Notes: generated by a model not told the origin, from the letters alone. A DNA stretch of 64,000 nt from Cytobacillus dafuensis (GCF_007995155.1 NZ_CP042593.1:4382001-4446000); one strand, 5' to 3'; positions 28,648-38,126 are shown, counted from the first letter of the stretch. Made by a program: numbers and translations.

Positions 28648-31527
28648 CTATACATTCGTTACAGTAGCTTCTTTTTCTTCAATTTCCTTTTTCATTCTTA
28701 AGCGATCTCGCTCTAAAATTGGTTTTAAATATTTTCCAGTATAGGATTCAGGGGTTTCTGCCACTTTTTCAGGTGTTCCAGTAGCGACAATTGTTCCACC
28801 TTTATCTCCACCTTCTGGTCCGAGATCAATGATATAGTCGGCAGCTTTAATGACATCCAAGTTATGCTCAATCACTAAAACGGTATCCCCGTTTTCAACG
28901 AGTCGCTGAAGGACAATGAGCAATCTTGAAATATCGTCTACGTGCAAACCAGTTGTCGGCTCATCAAGAATATAAAGCGAGCGTCCAGTTGAGCGGCGAT
29001 GTAATTCTGAAGCGAGCTTAACGCGTTGGGCTTCACCACCGGAAAGCGTTGTAGCAGGCTGACCTAGCTTCACATAGCCAAGGCCGACATCATCAATGGT
29101 CTGGAGCTTACGGCTTATTTTTGGAATGTTCTCGAAAAATACCACCGCATCTTCTACAGTCATATCTAGAATTTCAGATATATTTTTGCCTTTATACTTA
29201 ACCTCAAGTGTCTCTCGGTTATAGCGCTTTCCATGGCACACTTCACATGGAACATAGACGTCAGGCAAGAAATGCATTTCAATTTTTATAATTCCATCTC
29301 CACGGCAGGCTTCACAACGGCCACCTTTCACATTAAAACTGAAACGGCCCTTTTTATATCCTCTAACCTTTGCTTCATTCGTCGTTGCAAAGACATCACG
29401 AATATCATCAAACACGCCTGTATACGTAGCTGGATTTGAACGAGGAGTTCTTCCAATTGGTGATTGGTCAATATCAATGACTTTATCCAAATGCTCAATT
29501 CCTTTAATTTCTTTATGCTCACCAGGCTTTGTTTTCGCTCTATTCAGCCTTTGCGCTAAGGCTTTATGAAGGATTTCATTTATTAATGTACTTTTCCCAG
29601 AGCCGGAAACACCTGTGACAGCCGTGAAGGTTCCTAATGGAAATTTAACGCTGACATTTTTCAGATTGTTTTCCTTTGCCCCTTTAATTTCGATAAACCG
29701 CCCATCATTTTTACGGCGTTCAACCGGAAGTGGGATGAATTTTTTTCCAGATAAATACTGGCCTGTTAAAGAATTAGGATCATCCATTACCTCTTGTGGA
29801 GTTCCAGCAGAAACAATTTCTCCGCCGTGGACTCCCGCACCCGGACCAATATCGATTAAGTAATCTGCTGCAAACATCGTATCCTCGTCATGCTCAACGA
29901 CAATAAGCGTATTTCCAATATCACGCATATTCTTCATTGTATCGATTAAGCGATCATTGTCCCGTTGATGAAGACCAATTGAGGGCTCATCCAATATATA
30001 TAGCACACCTGTTAATCGAGAGCCGATCTGAGTAGCGAGTCGAATCCGCTGCGCCTCTCCGCCTGAGAGAGTTCCTGCTGCACGGCTTAATGTTAAATAA
30101 TCAAGCCCGACATTCACTAAAAACCCTAAACGCTCTTTGATCTCACGGAAAATAAGATTCGCGATTTTCATTTCTTTTTCTGATAAATTTAGTTGATCAA
30201 AAAATTTGAAGGCTTCTTCTATCGATAGCTCAGTCACCTTTCCAATGTGCTGGCCAGAAATGAGAACAGCAAGTGTTTCCTCTTTTAAGCGATAGCCTTT
30301 ACACCCCGGACATGGCTGCTGGGCCATATACTTCTCCATTTGCTCTCGGATATAGTCCGAGCTTGTCTCCTTATAGCGGCGCTCCACATTACGGATGACG
30401 CCCTCGAATTCTACCATTGTCTCTCTTACTTGTCCGAAATCATTCTCGTAATGGAAGAAGATTTTTTCTCCATTCGAGCCATATAGAATTTTATCCAAAA
30501 GATTCTCTGGAATATCCTTAACAGGAATATCCATGTCAATTCCATAGTGGGTACAGATCGCCCCAAGAAGCTGCGGATAGTATTGTGAAGTCGTTGACTC
30601 CCATGGAGCAATGGCATACTGATTTAATGTTAATTCTTGATTAGGTATCACTAAATCTACATCGACTTCAAGCTTTGAACCAAGCCCGTCACAGTGGGAA
30701 CATGCTCCGAATGGGCTGTTAAATGAAAACATCCGCGGCTCAAGCTCGCCGATAGAAAAACCGCAATGCGGACAAGCGTGATTTTCGCTAAATAATAGCT
30801 CTTCTTCTCCGATTACATCAATGAGAACCTTGCCATTTCCAAGCTTCAAAGCCGTTTCAATCGAATCGGCGAGACGCGAGCTAACGCCATCTTTTACAAC
30901 AATCCGGTCTATAACAACTTCAATGGAATGCTTTTTATTCTTTTCCAGCTCAATTTCTTCGCCAAGGTCATGCATGTCCCCATCAATGCGGACGCGGACA
31001 AAGCCTTGCTTCTTGACTTCCTCTAAAATTTTTACATGTGTTCCTTTTCTTCCAGATACGAGTGGTGCGAGGACTTGAAGCTTTGTTCGTTCCGGGTATT
31101 CAAGAATACGGTCCACCATCTGTTCTATCGTTTGTGAAGAGATTTCAATATTGTGATTCGGACAGGTTGGTCGCCCAACTCGCGCGTACAATAATCTTAG
31201 ATAATCATATATTTCTGTTACAGTTCCAACGGTCGAGCGCGGATTCCGACTCGTCGTTTTTTGGTCGATCGAAATAGCTGGTGATAATCCTTCGATCGCA
31301 TCCACATCCGGCTTATCCATTTGACCAAGGAACTGCCTTGCATACGCAGATAAAGATTCAACATATCTGCGCTGTCCTTCCGCATAGATTGTGTCAAAAG
31401 CGAGCGAGGACTTTCCTGAACCGGAAAGCCCCGTCAGCACAACTAGCTTATCTCGCGGAATGGTGACATCAATATTTTTCAAATTATGTGCTCTGGCGCC
31501 TTTTACTATTAATTTATCCATCGCCAT
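28648..31527 (-). CDS. uvrA: Excinuclease ABC subunit A
   Basis: The damage-recognition ATPase of nucleotide excision repair. It has two ABC modules with Walker [10 protein letters not shown] and GVSGSGKST, and two LSGGEAQR signatures. Zinc-finger CxxC pairs occur in [15 protein letters not shown] and CEACRG/CEVCHG. Length is 959 residues, normal. It follows uvrB by 7 bases and shares its SOS promoter. Confidence 0.98.
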   Translation of the reverse strand: MAMDKLIVKGARAHNLKNIDVTIPRDKLVVLTGLSGSGKSSLAFDTIYAEGQRRYVESLSAYARQFLGQMDKPDVDAIEGLSPAISIDQKTTSRNPRSTVGTVTEIYDYLRLLYARVGRPTCPNHNIEISSQTIEQMVDRILEYPERTKLQVLAPLVSGRKGTHVKILEEVKKQGFVRVRIDGDMHDLGEEIELEKNKKHSIEVVIDRIVVKDGVSSRLADSIETALKLGNGKVLIDVIGEEELLFSENHACPHCGFSIGELEPRMFSFNSPFGACSHCDGLGSKLEVDVDLVIPNQELTLNQYAIAPWESTTSQYYPQLLGAICTHYGIDMDIPVKDIPENLLDKILYGSNGEKIFFHYENDFGQVRETMVEFEGVIRNVERRYKETSSDYIREQMEKYMAQQPCPGCKGYRLKEETLAVLISGQHIGKVTELSIEEAFKFFDQLNLSEKEMKIANLIFREIKERLGFLVNVGLDYLTLSRAAGTLSGGEAQRIRLATQIGSRLTGVLYILDEPSIGLHQRDNDRLIDTMKNMRDIGNTLIVVEHDEDTMFAADYLIDIGPGAGVHGGEIVSAGTPQEVMDDPNSLTGQYLSGKKFIPLPVERRKNDGRFIEIKGAKENNLKNVSVKFPLGTFTAVTGVSGSGKSTLINEILHKALAQRLNRAKTKPGEHKEIKGIEHLDKVIDIDQSPIGRTPRSNPATYTGVFDDIRDVFATTNEAKVRGYKKGRFSFNVKGGRCEACRGDGIIKIEMHFLPDVYVPCEVCHGKRYNRETLEVKYKGKNISEILDMTVEDAVVFFENIPKISRKLQTIDDVGLGYVKLGQPATTLSGGEAQRVKLASELHRRSTGRSLYILDEPTTGLHVDDISRLLIVLQRLVENGDTVLVIEHNLDVIKAADYIIDLGPEGGDKGGTIVATGTPEKVAETPESYTGKYLKPILERDRLRMKKEIEEKEATVTNV

Positions 31528-31534
31528 GTCTACG

Positions 31535-33514
31535 TCATCCTTCCGCTTTCAACTCTAGAATTAAATCACGAAGCTCAGCTGCACGTTCGAAATTGAGTGC
31601 TTTGGCTGCTTCCTTCATTTCTTTTTCCATATCTGTAATAAGCTTCTCGCGCTCTTTCTTATTTAGCTTGCTCATTTTCGCTGAAGCATTGTATTCTGTC
31701 TGATCTTCCGCTGCATGTGTAGCACGGATAACATCTCTGATTTCCTTTTGAATCGTTTGTGGTGTAATGCCGTGCTTTTGATTATATTCTTCTTGAATAG
31801 AGCGGCGGCGTTTCGTTTCGCTAATCGCTAACTCCATTGAATTTGTGATTTTATCTGCGTACATAATGACATGCCCGCTTGCATTACGGGCAGCACGACC
31901 AATTGTCTGAATAAGCGAACGCTCAGAACGCAGAAAACCTTCCTTATCCGCATCTAGTATAGTCACAAGTGAAACCTCTGGAATATCAAGCCCTTCCCTT
32001 AATAGGTTAATCCCTACTAGAACATCGTATGTTCCAAGACGCAGCTCACGAATGATTTCAATCCGCTCCAAAGTTTTTACCTCAGAATGCAAATAATTCA
32101 CTTTAATGCCGATTTCCTTTAAATAATCCGTCAAGTCTTCAGACATTTTTTTCGTCAAGGTCGTTACAAGGACACGTTCATTTCGTTTGATTCGTTCTTG
32201 AATTTCATCAATTAGATCATCAATTTGACCTTCAATTGGACGAACATCAATGGTTGGATCAAGCAGACCTGTTGGACGGATGATTTGTTGAATCATTTCA
32301 GGGGTGTGCTCAATTTCGTATGGCCCAGGGGTTGCAGATACATAGACAATTTGATTTATATGCTCTTCGAATTCATTGAACATTAATGGACGATTATCTA
32401 ATGCAGACGGAAGACGGAAGCCATGCTCGACGAGTACAGATTTTCGTGCCTGGTCGCCATTGTACATTCCTCGGATTTGCGGCAATGTAACATGGGACTC
32501 ATCAATGACAATAAGGAGATCTTCAGGAAAAAAGTCCAGCAGCGTATATGGAGTCGAGCCTCCAGGTCTTAAAGTCAAATGCCTTGAGTAGTTCTCGATT
32601 CCTGAACAAAAGCCCATTTCTCTCATCATTTCCAGATCATAGCGGGTTCTCTGCTCGAGACGCTGAGCCTCGAGCAATTTGTCCTGCGATCTTAGATCCG
32701 TAAGCCGCTCTTCCAATTCCTTCTCAATGTTTTCAATGGCTACCCGCAGCTTTTCTTCACGGGTTACGAAGTGTGATCTTGGAAAAATAGCCACATGATC
32801 GCGATCTCCTAGAATCTCACCTGTTAAAGCATCCACTTCACGAATACGGTCAATTTCATCGCCGAAAAACTCCACGCGAATACAGTGCTCATCCTTGGAA
32901 GCAGGAATAATTTCAACAACATCTCCTCGTACTCTGAACGTACCGCGCTGAAAGGCAATATCATTTCTCTCATATTGAATATCTACCAGTCTGTGAAGAA
33001 GCTGATTTCTTTCCATCTCCATCCCTGTTCTAATAGATAATACAAGTTCCCGATATTCTTCTGGAGATCCTAAACCATAAATGCAAGAAACACTGGCAAT
33101 AATGACAACATCTTTACGTTCAAACAATGAGGATGTCGCCGAGTGCCGAAGCTTATCAATCTCATCATTAATACTTGCATCTTTTTCAATAAATGTATCA
33201 GTCTGCGGTACATATGCCTCCGGTTGATAATAATCGTAATAGCTGACGAAATATTCAACCGCATTGTCAGGAAAAAAATCTTTAAACTCACTATATAGCT
33301 GTCCAGCTAGCGTTTTATTATGAGCAATGACAAGTGTTGGCCGATTGACCTCTTTGATGACGTTAGAGATTGTGAACGTCTTCCCGGTTCCTGTCGCTCC
33401 TAATAAAGTCTGATGCTTCTTGCCTGAGTTTAACCCTTCTACAATTTTTCGAATGGCTTCCGGCTGATCTCCTTGAGGTGAATACTTTGAGACTAGTTTA
33501 AATTGGTCCTTCAT
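31535..33514 (-). CDS. uvrB: Excinuclease ABC subunit B
   Basis: The DNA-loading helicase-like subunit of UvrABC. Walker A is [12 protein letters not shown], the beta-hairpin region is [20 protein letters not shown], and helicase motif VI is QTIGRAARN. The C-terminal UVR domain ([20 protein letters not shown]) binds UvrC. Length is 659 residues. A LexA-type operator is 190 bases upstream. In B. subtilis csbA lies just upstream; here it is about 3.5 kb away. Confidence 0.98.
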   Translation of the reverse strand: MKDQFKLVSKYSPQGDQPEAIRKIVEGLNSGKKHQTLLGATGTGKTFTISNVIKEVNRPTLVIAHNKTLAGQLYSEFKDFFPDNAVEYFVSYYDYYQPEAYVPQTDTFIEKDASINDEIDKLRHSATSSLFERKDVVIIASVSCIYGLGSPEEYRELVLSIRTGMEMERNQLLHRLVDIQYERNDIAFQRGTFRVRGDVVEIIPASKDEHCIRVEFFGDEIDRIREVDALTGEILGDRDHVAIFPRSHFVTREEKLRVAIENIEKELEERLTDLRSQDKLLEAQRLEQRTRYDLEMMREMGFCSGIENYSRHLTLRPGGSTPYTLLDFFPEDLLIVIDESHVTLPQIRGMYNGDQARKSVLVEHGFRLPSALDNRPLMFNEFEEHINQIVYVSATPGPYEIEHTPEMIQQIIRPTGLLDPTIDVRPIEGQIDDLIDEIQERIKRNERVLVTTLTKKMSEDLTDYLKEIGIKVNYLHSEVKTLERIEIIRELRLGTYDVLVGINLLREGLDIPEVSLVTILDADKEGFLRSERSLIQTIGRAARNASGHVIMYADKITNSMELAISETKRRRSIQEEYNQKHGITPQTIQKEIRDVIRATHAAEDQTEYNASAKMSKLNKKEREKLITDMEKEMKEAAKALNFERAAELRDLILELKAEG

Positions 33515-33587
33515 TAAAAAGCCTCCCGATTAATTTTCTCTATGGCTCAGTTCATTACTATTATTTAACAAAGCGTTCTCTATAAAA

Positions 33588-33637
33588 ACAAATCAGCCTC
33601 TACTTGCAATATCAGGACCTGATGTATACTGATTTGT
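33588..33637 (-). promoter_or_regulatory. Hairpin in the uvrB leader, terminator-like
   Basis: ACAAATCAG (33588-33596) pairs with CTGATTTGT (33629-33637), and an inner ATCAG/CTGAT hairpin lies in the loop. On the minus strand TTTTTAT follows, so it could act as an attenuator between the SOS promoter and uvrB. On the plus strand CATTTTTT follows. Confidence 0.5.
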
Positions 33638-33702
33638 CATTTTTTAACTAAAACTCATACAAACATTCTACCACAAAGACAGGAAAACAAACCACTAATA
33701 TA

Positions 33703-33716
33703 CGAACGAATATTCG
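33703..33716. promoter_or_regulatory. LexA (SOS) box of uvrBA
   Basis: CGAACGAATATTCG matches the Bacillus SOS consensus CGAAC-RNRY-GTTCG except for one base. Its place upstream of uvrB agrees with known SOS control of uvrBA. Confidence 0.8.
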
Positions 33717-33805
33717 TTTTTTTTAAAATTACCCAGACTTCCCCTAAAAAATAGGTTAATTCCTTTTGTTAGTAAGTGAAAATTATTTCTTGAATGAAAA
33801 AAGTT

Positions 33806-34099
33806 AATCAAACGATTGATTGATAGGAATCGAATAGATACTAATCAAACGATTGATTAATTTATGGATAGGATAGATGTTAATCAAACGATTGATTGAT
33901 TTAGGAATCGAATAGATACTAATCAAACGATTGATTAATTTAAGGATAGGATAGATGTTAATCAAACGATTGATTGATTTAGGAATCGAATAGATACTAA
34001 TCAAACGATTGATTAATTTAAGGATAGGATAGATGTTAATCAAACGATTGATTGATTAATTTAGGAGTCGGATAAATGTTAATCAAACGTTTGATTAAC
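33806..34099. repeat. Tandem array R4, 39-bp period, alternating units
   Basis: Eight copies of AATCAAACGATTGATT (last one AATCAAACGTTTGATT, a perfect palindrome). Spacings are 37, 39, 39, 39, 39, 39 and 43 bp. Linkers alternate between GATTTAGGAATCGAATAGA and AATTTAAGGATAGGATAGA types, giving a 78-bp higher-order unit. The array lies upstream of uvrB. Short open frames through it are repeat artefacts. Confidence 0.93.
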
Positions 34100-34123
34100 T
34101 CCCCAATTTCATATATAAGTAAC

Positions 34124-34156
34124 AAAAAACCTGTCGATGCATTAATTTCGACAGGT
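34124..34156 (-). terminator. Terminator after the GntR gene
   Basis: On the minus strand ACCTGTCGAA and TTCGACAGGT-type arms (about 9 bp) are followed by TTTTTTG. Repeat A3 lies between it and the GntR stop. Confidence 0.8.
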
Positions 34157-34162
34157 TCTTTG

Positions 34163-34437
34163 TTATCGCAGATTAACGGGCAGTAAGACCCCCACTTCAA
34201 GTTTGTGAGAGAATCAAAGAAACCTAAGTGGGGGATCAACTGCCCGTAAAGGCCCGACGACGGACACGATGTCCTAGTCAGGCGAAAGCCACAGGACGTG
34301 GCGTTTTGAGCGTGATTGGTTCAACTAACCATCAGTGGGGGATGAAAGCCGACTAAGAACGCCACGTCCTGTGGCAACGTCGGCACTAGCACGTCCTGTG
34401 CGTCGAAAAACCCTCACTGATGGAAGTTTCACTTTAT
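34163..34437 (+). repeat. Dispersed repeat family A, copy A3 (long form, inverted)
   Basis: About 275 bp in the opposite orientation to A2. It begins TTATCGCAGATTAACGGGCA and ends GAAGTTTCACTTTAT. It carries both end palindromes and at least four AGGAC/ACGAT-loop hairpins (34262-34274, 34288-34302, 34361-34375, 34389-34401). Part of its centre matches the complement of family B around 8068-8110. Confidence 0.9.
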
Positions 34438-35111
34438 TCTACTTCGTTGTTTTTTCCTTGTTTTGCATAGTAAATATCAATTGCATTAATCACATTCGAT
34501 TTGGCAATGCGGGCTGCTTCTTCTTTATTATTCTCTTCAAATGCCCTTAAAATAGCTTCATGCTCATCAATAGAGTGTGGAGTAAGAAAAATCGAGTTAT
34601 GAAAGTATAGGCGTCGAACATGTGATTGAAGGGTTGACACAGTACTGGCAATATAAGAATTCTCAGTCACATTCACAATATTTTGATGAAACTCCTCATC
34701 TAGCTTCAAGGCAGTATAAGAATCACCCGTTTCTACTGCCCGAGCAAACATCGTGTTAATTTCACGCAGCTTACGAATGGTTTCTTGACTAATAATAGGT
34801 GCTGCAAGTTCAGTAGCTAAAGCCTGCAGTACTCCTAATGGGGGTAAAATTTTTGAAATATCCTCTTTGTTTACTTCCGTAACTTGAGTCCCCACTCCCG
34901 GATACATTTCGACAAACCCTTGAAAGCTAAGTAACTGCAAAGCTTCTCTAATCGGTGTACGGCTGACACCTAAAGCTTGTGCAAGATCCGCATCATTCAG
35001 CTTTTCTTTTGGATGCAATGTCCCGTCAATAATCCATTCTAGTATTTGTGAAAAGGCACGTTTTTTTGCTGACATTCGAGTTGGAGTAGAGTAATTAGTA
35101 GGTATCGGCAT
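34434..35111 (-). CDS. GntR-family (FadR/FCD subfamily) transcriptional regulator
   Basis: A 225-residue regulator. The N-terminal winged helix is DADLAQALGVSRTPIREALQ; the FCD ligand/metal domain includes KLDEEFHQNIVN and SIDEHEAILRAFEENNKEEA with conserved His/Asp positions. It is followed by repeat A3, whose end supplies the TAA stop. The divergent neighbour is brnQ, so control of brnQ is possible but not shown. The effector is unknown. Confidence 0.85.
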   Translation of the reverse strand: MPIPTNYSTPTRMSAKKRAFSQILEWIIDGTLHPKEKLNDADLAQALGVSRTPIREALQLLSFQGFVEMYPGVGTQVTEVNKEDISKILPPLGVLQALATELAAPIISQETIRKLREINTMFARAVETGDSYTALKLDEEFHQNIVNVTENSYIASTVSTLQSHVRRLYFHNSIFLTPHSIDEHEAILRAFEENNKEEAARIAKSNVINAIDIYYAKQGKNNEVE

Positions 35112-35250
35112 GCTAAGACCCCCTTGTACAAAAACTACTTAAATAATGATTTTATTATATTGAACTAATAATACAAATACAATATATTACATAAAAACAC
35201 AATCCAGGGGTTTCAACTCTCTCGATTATATTAATATTTTTATATAATTT

Positions 35251-35295
35251 TATTTTCAGAAATATATTGCATAAGTATAGTTACTGTGTTATATT
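35251..35295 (+). promoter_or_regulatory. brnQ promoter with CodY-like box
   Basis: TATTTTCAGAAATAT (35251-35265) matches the CodY box AATTTTCWGAAAATT at 12 of 15 positions. A sigma-A-like promoter follows: TTGCAT (35267-35272), 17 bp, TATATT (35290-35295). CodY represses brnQ in B. subtilis, so the site is plausible. The ~210-base leader has an 8-bp inverted repeat, TTAACTGC...GCAGTTAA (about 35435-35477), and no T-box. Confidence 0.5.
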
Positions 35296-35508
35296 TTGCA
35301 CATCAAAGGTTTATATTTAGGAGGTTCAAAAATAATTGAATAATAAATTCCTATGAATTTTTTTGCACAAAGATATTTTTTTATTCGGATTATTCTAGTA
35401 GTAGAATAACTTAAATATTTTGATAACTTAGAATATTAACTGCATTATAGGAACTCTCTTATCAGAATCGCAGTTAATCACTTATTAAAATTATTGGAGG
35501 TATTTTTT

Positions 35509-36861
35509 ATGTCATCAAGAGGGTCATTTTCATTTCTTATTGCGGTTGGCTTTATGCTATTTGCTTTGTTTTTCGGAGCGGGTAACTTAATTTTCCCAGT
35601 TATGCTCGGGCAAATGGCTGGAGAAAATGTTTGGGCTGCTAATGCTGGATTTATCGTAACTGGTGTTGGTTTGCCATTACTTGCTATTCTAGCTTTAGGT
35701 TTTTCAGGCAAAAGTGATTTACAATCATTAGCAAGTCGCGTACATCCAATTTACGGAATTTTCTTTACATGTGCTCTTTATTTATCCATTGGACCACTAT
35801 TCGCAATTCCTAGAACAGGTACAGTTTCTTTTGAAATCGGAATTAAACCATTCCTAGGTGAGAACGCTGGTATCATGCCAATGATCATCTTTACCATTAT
35901 CTTTTTCGGAGTAACATTATTCTTTTCATTAAAATCTTCTAAGCTTGTTGATATTGTAGGAAAAATTTTAACGCCATTATTGCTTATTTTTATCGGAATT
36001 CTTATTGTAACAGCATTTGTTAACCCAATTGGAGAAATTCAAGCACCTACTGAAGCTTATATGTCAAATGCATTTTTTAAAGGCTTCAAAGAGGGTTACT
36101 TGACGATGGATGTTCTAGCTGCCTTTGTGTTTGGCATCATTATTATCAATACGATGAAGGAAAATGGCGCAGCGACGAAGAAGCAAATCATGACTTCTAC
36201 TATGAAGGTAGGTTTCATTGCAGCAGGACTTCTAGCTATTATTTATACATCACTTGCTTATATGGGCGCAACGAGTGTTGAGGGAATTGGACAATTGGAA
36301 AATGGCGGCGCAGTGCTTGCTGCTGTATCTAGTCATTATTTCGGATCTTTCGGCAAAGTCATACTTTCTGTCATCGTTATCGCAGCTTGCTTAACGACAA
36401 GTATCGGTCTTATCACTTCATGTGCGTCTTATTTCAATAAAATAGTACCAAGCATTTCTTATACTAAGTGGGCTGTCATCTTCTCTGTATTTAGCACAGT
36501 CATTGCAAATGCTGGTTTATCAAAATTAATTGCATTTTCGGTTCCAGTTTTAGTAGCATTATACCCATTAGCTATTTGTTTATTAGTCTTAACCTTCCTG
36601 CACCCTCTTTTCAAGGGAAAATCAGGTGTTTATAAAGGAAGTATTCTATTCACTGCAGTTGTCAGCATTTTCGACGGATTAAATGCAGCTGGCATTCAAA
36701 TTCAGGCAATCAATGAATTATTTACGAACATCCTTCCTTTATATTCAGTGGGAGTTGGCTGGCTCGTTCCAGCAATTGTCGGCGGATTGATTGGCTATGT
36801 ATTTAGCTCGGTTAAGAAAGGAAGCTTTCAGGCTTCACAGGTTAATGAAAAATTAAATTAA
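35509..36861 (+). CDS. brnQ: Branched-chain amino acid transporter BrnQ
   Basis: A sodium- or proton-coupled LIVCS-family permease for leucine, isoleucine and valine. It has about twelve hydrophobic segments and the family opening FALFFGAGNLIFPVMLGQ. The ATG at 35509 follows TTGGAGGT; an in-frame TTG inside that site was not used. Length is 451 residues. It is monocistronic, with its own promoter and terminator, and diverges from a GntR regulator. Confidence 0.95.
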   Translation: MSSRGSFSFLIAVGFMLFALFFGAGNLIFPVMLGQMAGENVWAANAGFIVTGVGLPLLAILALGFSGKSDLQSLASRVHPIYGIFFTCALYLSIGPLFAIPRTGTVSFEIGIKPFLGENAGIMPMIIFTIIFFGVTLFFSLKSSKLVDIVGKILTPLLLIFIGILIVTAFVNPIGEIQAPTEAYMSNAFFKGFKEGYLTMDVLAAFVFGIIIINTMKENGAATKKQIMTSTMKVGFIAAGLLAIIYTSLAYMGATSVEGIGQLENGGAVLAAVSSHYFGSFGKVILSVIVIAACLTTSIGLITSCASYFNKIVPSISYTKWAVIFSVFSTVIANAGLSKLIAFSVPVLVALYPLAICLLVLTFLHPLFKGKSGVYKGSILFTAVVSIFDGLNAAGIQIQAINELFTNILPLYSVGVGWLVPAIVGGLIGYVFSSVKKGSFQASQVNEKLN

Positions 36862-36885
36862 TATGATACTCCAAATTAAATATGA

Positions 36886-36924
36886 AAAGGCGTTTCTTCT
36901 TTAGCATGAAGAAACGCCTTTTTT
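36886..36924 (+). terminator. Terminator of brnQ
   Basis: AAAGGCGTTTCTTC pairs with GAAGAAACGCCTTT across an 8-base loop and ends in TTTTTT. Confidence 0.95.
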
Positions 36925-36981
36925 ATTTCTCCTCGTTTGAGGACTATTCTTTTCCTTTTGACAGTCAATTATCTGGTTTTA

Positions 36982-37215
36982 TTAAGATTTTTGTCTGGCA
37001 TTCTGCTTCATCCGATTCGAATACCAGAAACCAACGGTTAATGAAAATGCATCTACAACTATGAGCCATATTGAATCTGTGTAGCCTTTATAAACAGAAG
37101 CTGCAATTAATGCTACCGTCAAAACAAGTCCAATCACCTGATTATATGCTACTCTCGTAAAAAATACGACTAACAAACCCGGAAGCAGCAAGGCTGATAA
37201 GAATTTTAATAACAA
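36982..37215 (-). CDS. csbA: CsbA-like small membrane protein
   Basis: A 77-residue DUF2198 protein with two to three membrane segments (LLPGLLVVFFTRVAYN, then ALIAASVYKGYTDS), closely resembling B. subtilis CsbA, a sigma-B controlled protein of unknown function. In B. subtilis csbA directly precedes uvrB on the same strand. Here the strand is conserved but brnQ, the GntR gene and repeats lie between. No convincing sigma-B promoter was seen. Confidence 0.85.
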   Translation of the reverse strand: MLLKFLSALLLPGLLVVFFTRVAYNQVIGLVLTVALIAASVYKGYTDSIWLIVVDAFSLTVGFWYSNRMKQNARQKS

Positions 37216-37331
37216 TGATTACACCTTCTTTTTTCATAAATTAGCATGTATTTTGCTTCCCATAATGCATAACACTAGAATATCCGTAAACAATGGCTTG
37301 CACAAGTATTTTCTAACACATTACCACTTGG

Positions 37332-37549
37332 ATAAAGTGAAACTTCCATCAGTGGGGGTTTTTTGATCCCCCACTGATGGTTAGTTGCGGCACACAGGAA
37401 GTGGGGTCACGCAGACGTTGCCACACGATGTGGCGCTTTTAGTCTGTGTTCATTTTACGGGCTTTTACGGGCAGTTGTCCCCCACCTATCTTCCTCGCTT
37501 CTCTCTCAATCTTGAGGTGGGGGTCTTACTGCCCGTTAATGCGGGATAA
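37332..37549 (-). repeat. Dispersed repeat family A, copy A4 (short form)
   Basis: About 218 bp; nearly the same as A5 (42144-42362). Read on the minus strand it runs from TTTATCCCGCATTAACGGGC to GAAGTTTCACTTTAT. The right-end hairpin CCATCAGTGGGGG/CCCCCACTGATGG has only a short loop, unlike A2 and A3. Confidence 0.92.
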
Positions 37550-37607
37550 AATTTTTAATTCTTCACACACTAATTCTATATATCATTTTCATGGAGGCTA
37601 AAAAAAT

Positions 37608-37883
37608 ATGGCAAGAAGAAAACGCCGTCCACTTGTTCCTGATTCGAGAGGTGCCCTAGATCAATTTAAAAATCAAGTCATGGCTAATGAAGGATATCAT
37701 ATAGACAAAGAAAACCCAGACAATGTGAAATTTGAGGTAGCGAATGAAGTCGGCGTCCCCCTTCAAAAAGGCTATAACGGAAGATTAACCTCCAAGGAGG
37801 CTGGAAAAGTCGGCGGCAAAATTGGAGGCAGTATGGTTAAAGAGCTTGTCCGCATGGCACAGGAACGAATGAAGAACAAATAA
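37608..37883 (+). CDS. Alpha/beta-type small acid-soluble spore protein
   Basis: A 91-residue SASP. The core matches the DNA-binding family: ALDQFKNQVMANE, then KFEVANEVGV (the region cut by the spore protease GPR), then GGKIGGSMVKELVRMAQERM. The N-terminus is lysine/arginine rich (MARRKRRPLVPDSRGALDQ), and a central insert makes it longer than the usual 60-72 residues. ATGGAGGC lies upstream. Such proteins coat spore DNA. The TAA stop overlaps the first bases of repeat B2. Confidence 0.88.
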   Translation: MARRKRRPLVPDSRGALDQFKNQVMANEGYHIDKENPDNVKFEVANEVGVPLQKGYNGRLTSKEAGKVGGKIGGSMVKELVRMAQERMKNK

Positions 37884-38126
37884 AGAAAACTCGCCGATTG
37901 GCAAGCCTTGGAAAGGCGAAGACAGAGGCGTAGTTGCACTTATCGCGCTCATACTTGCCACGTCCTGTGGCATTCGCCCGACTTGGACATCCTCGTAAAA
38001 GCTATCGCTTTTCCTTCGTGCGATGTGAATGCTATCGAAGCCCTCCTTGTCCTGTCCGTCGTACTTAATTCCTAAAATTGTAAACTGCGTCGGGTCATCT
38101 TCTCCGCGGGCAATTTATTCTTTCTT
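37882..38126. repeat. Dispersed repeat family B, copy B2 (with insert)
   Basis: Starts AAAGAAAACTCGCCGATTGG at the SASP stop and ends near TTTATTCTTTCTTAATGTG. It matches B1 except for a 60-bp insertion at 37994-38053. Hairpin GCCAC-GTCCT-GTGGC is at 37957-37971. Confidence 0.88.
37994..38053 (+). mobile_element. Mini-element E inserted in repeat B2
   Basis: 60 bp, CGTAAAAGCTATCGCTTTTC at the left and ...CTTGTCCT at the right, bracketed by TCCT (37990-37993 and 38050-38053). B1 has the uninterrupted GGACATCCTGTCC at the same place. The subterminal hairpin is AAAAGC-TATC-GCTTTT followed by CTTCGTGCGATGT. Confidence 0.75.

Noticed and set aside
33804..34239. Small ORFs rich in Ile/Asn/Leu on the minus strand
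   Set aside because: They are translations of the 39-bp tandem array, with no ribosome site and with a repeated peptide caused by the repeat.
35112..35508. T-box riboswitch before brnQ
   Set aside because: No AGGGTGGNACCGCG-type antiterminator segment is present.
37332..37549. Family A as a riboswitch or Rho-independent terminator
   Set aside because: Copies occur in both orientations and in unrelated contexts with shared ends on both sides, which fits a mobile repeat better.
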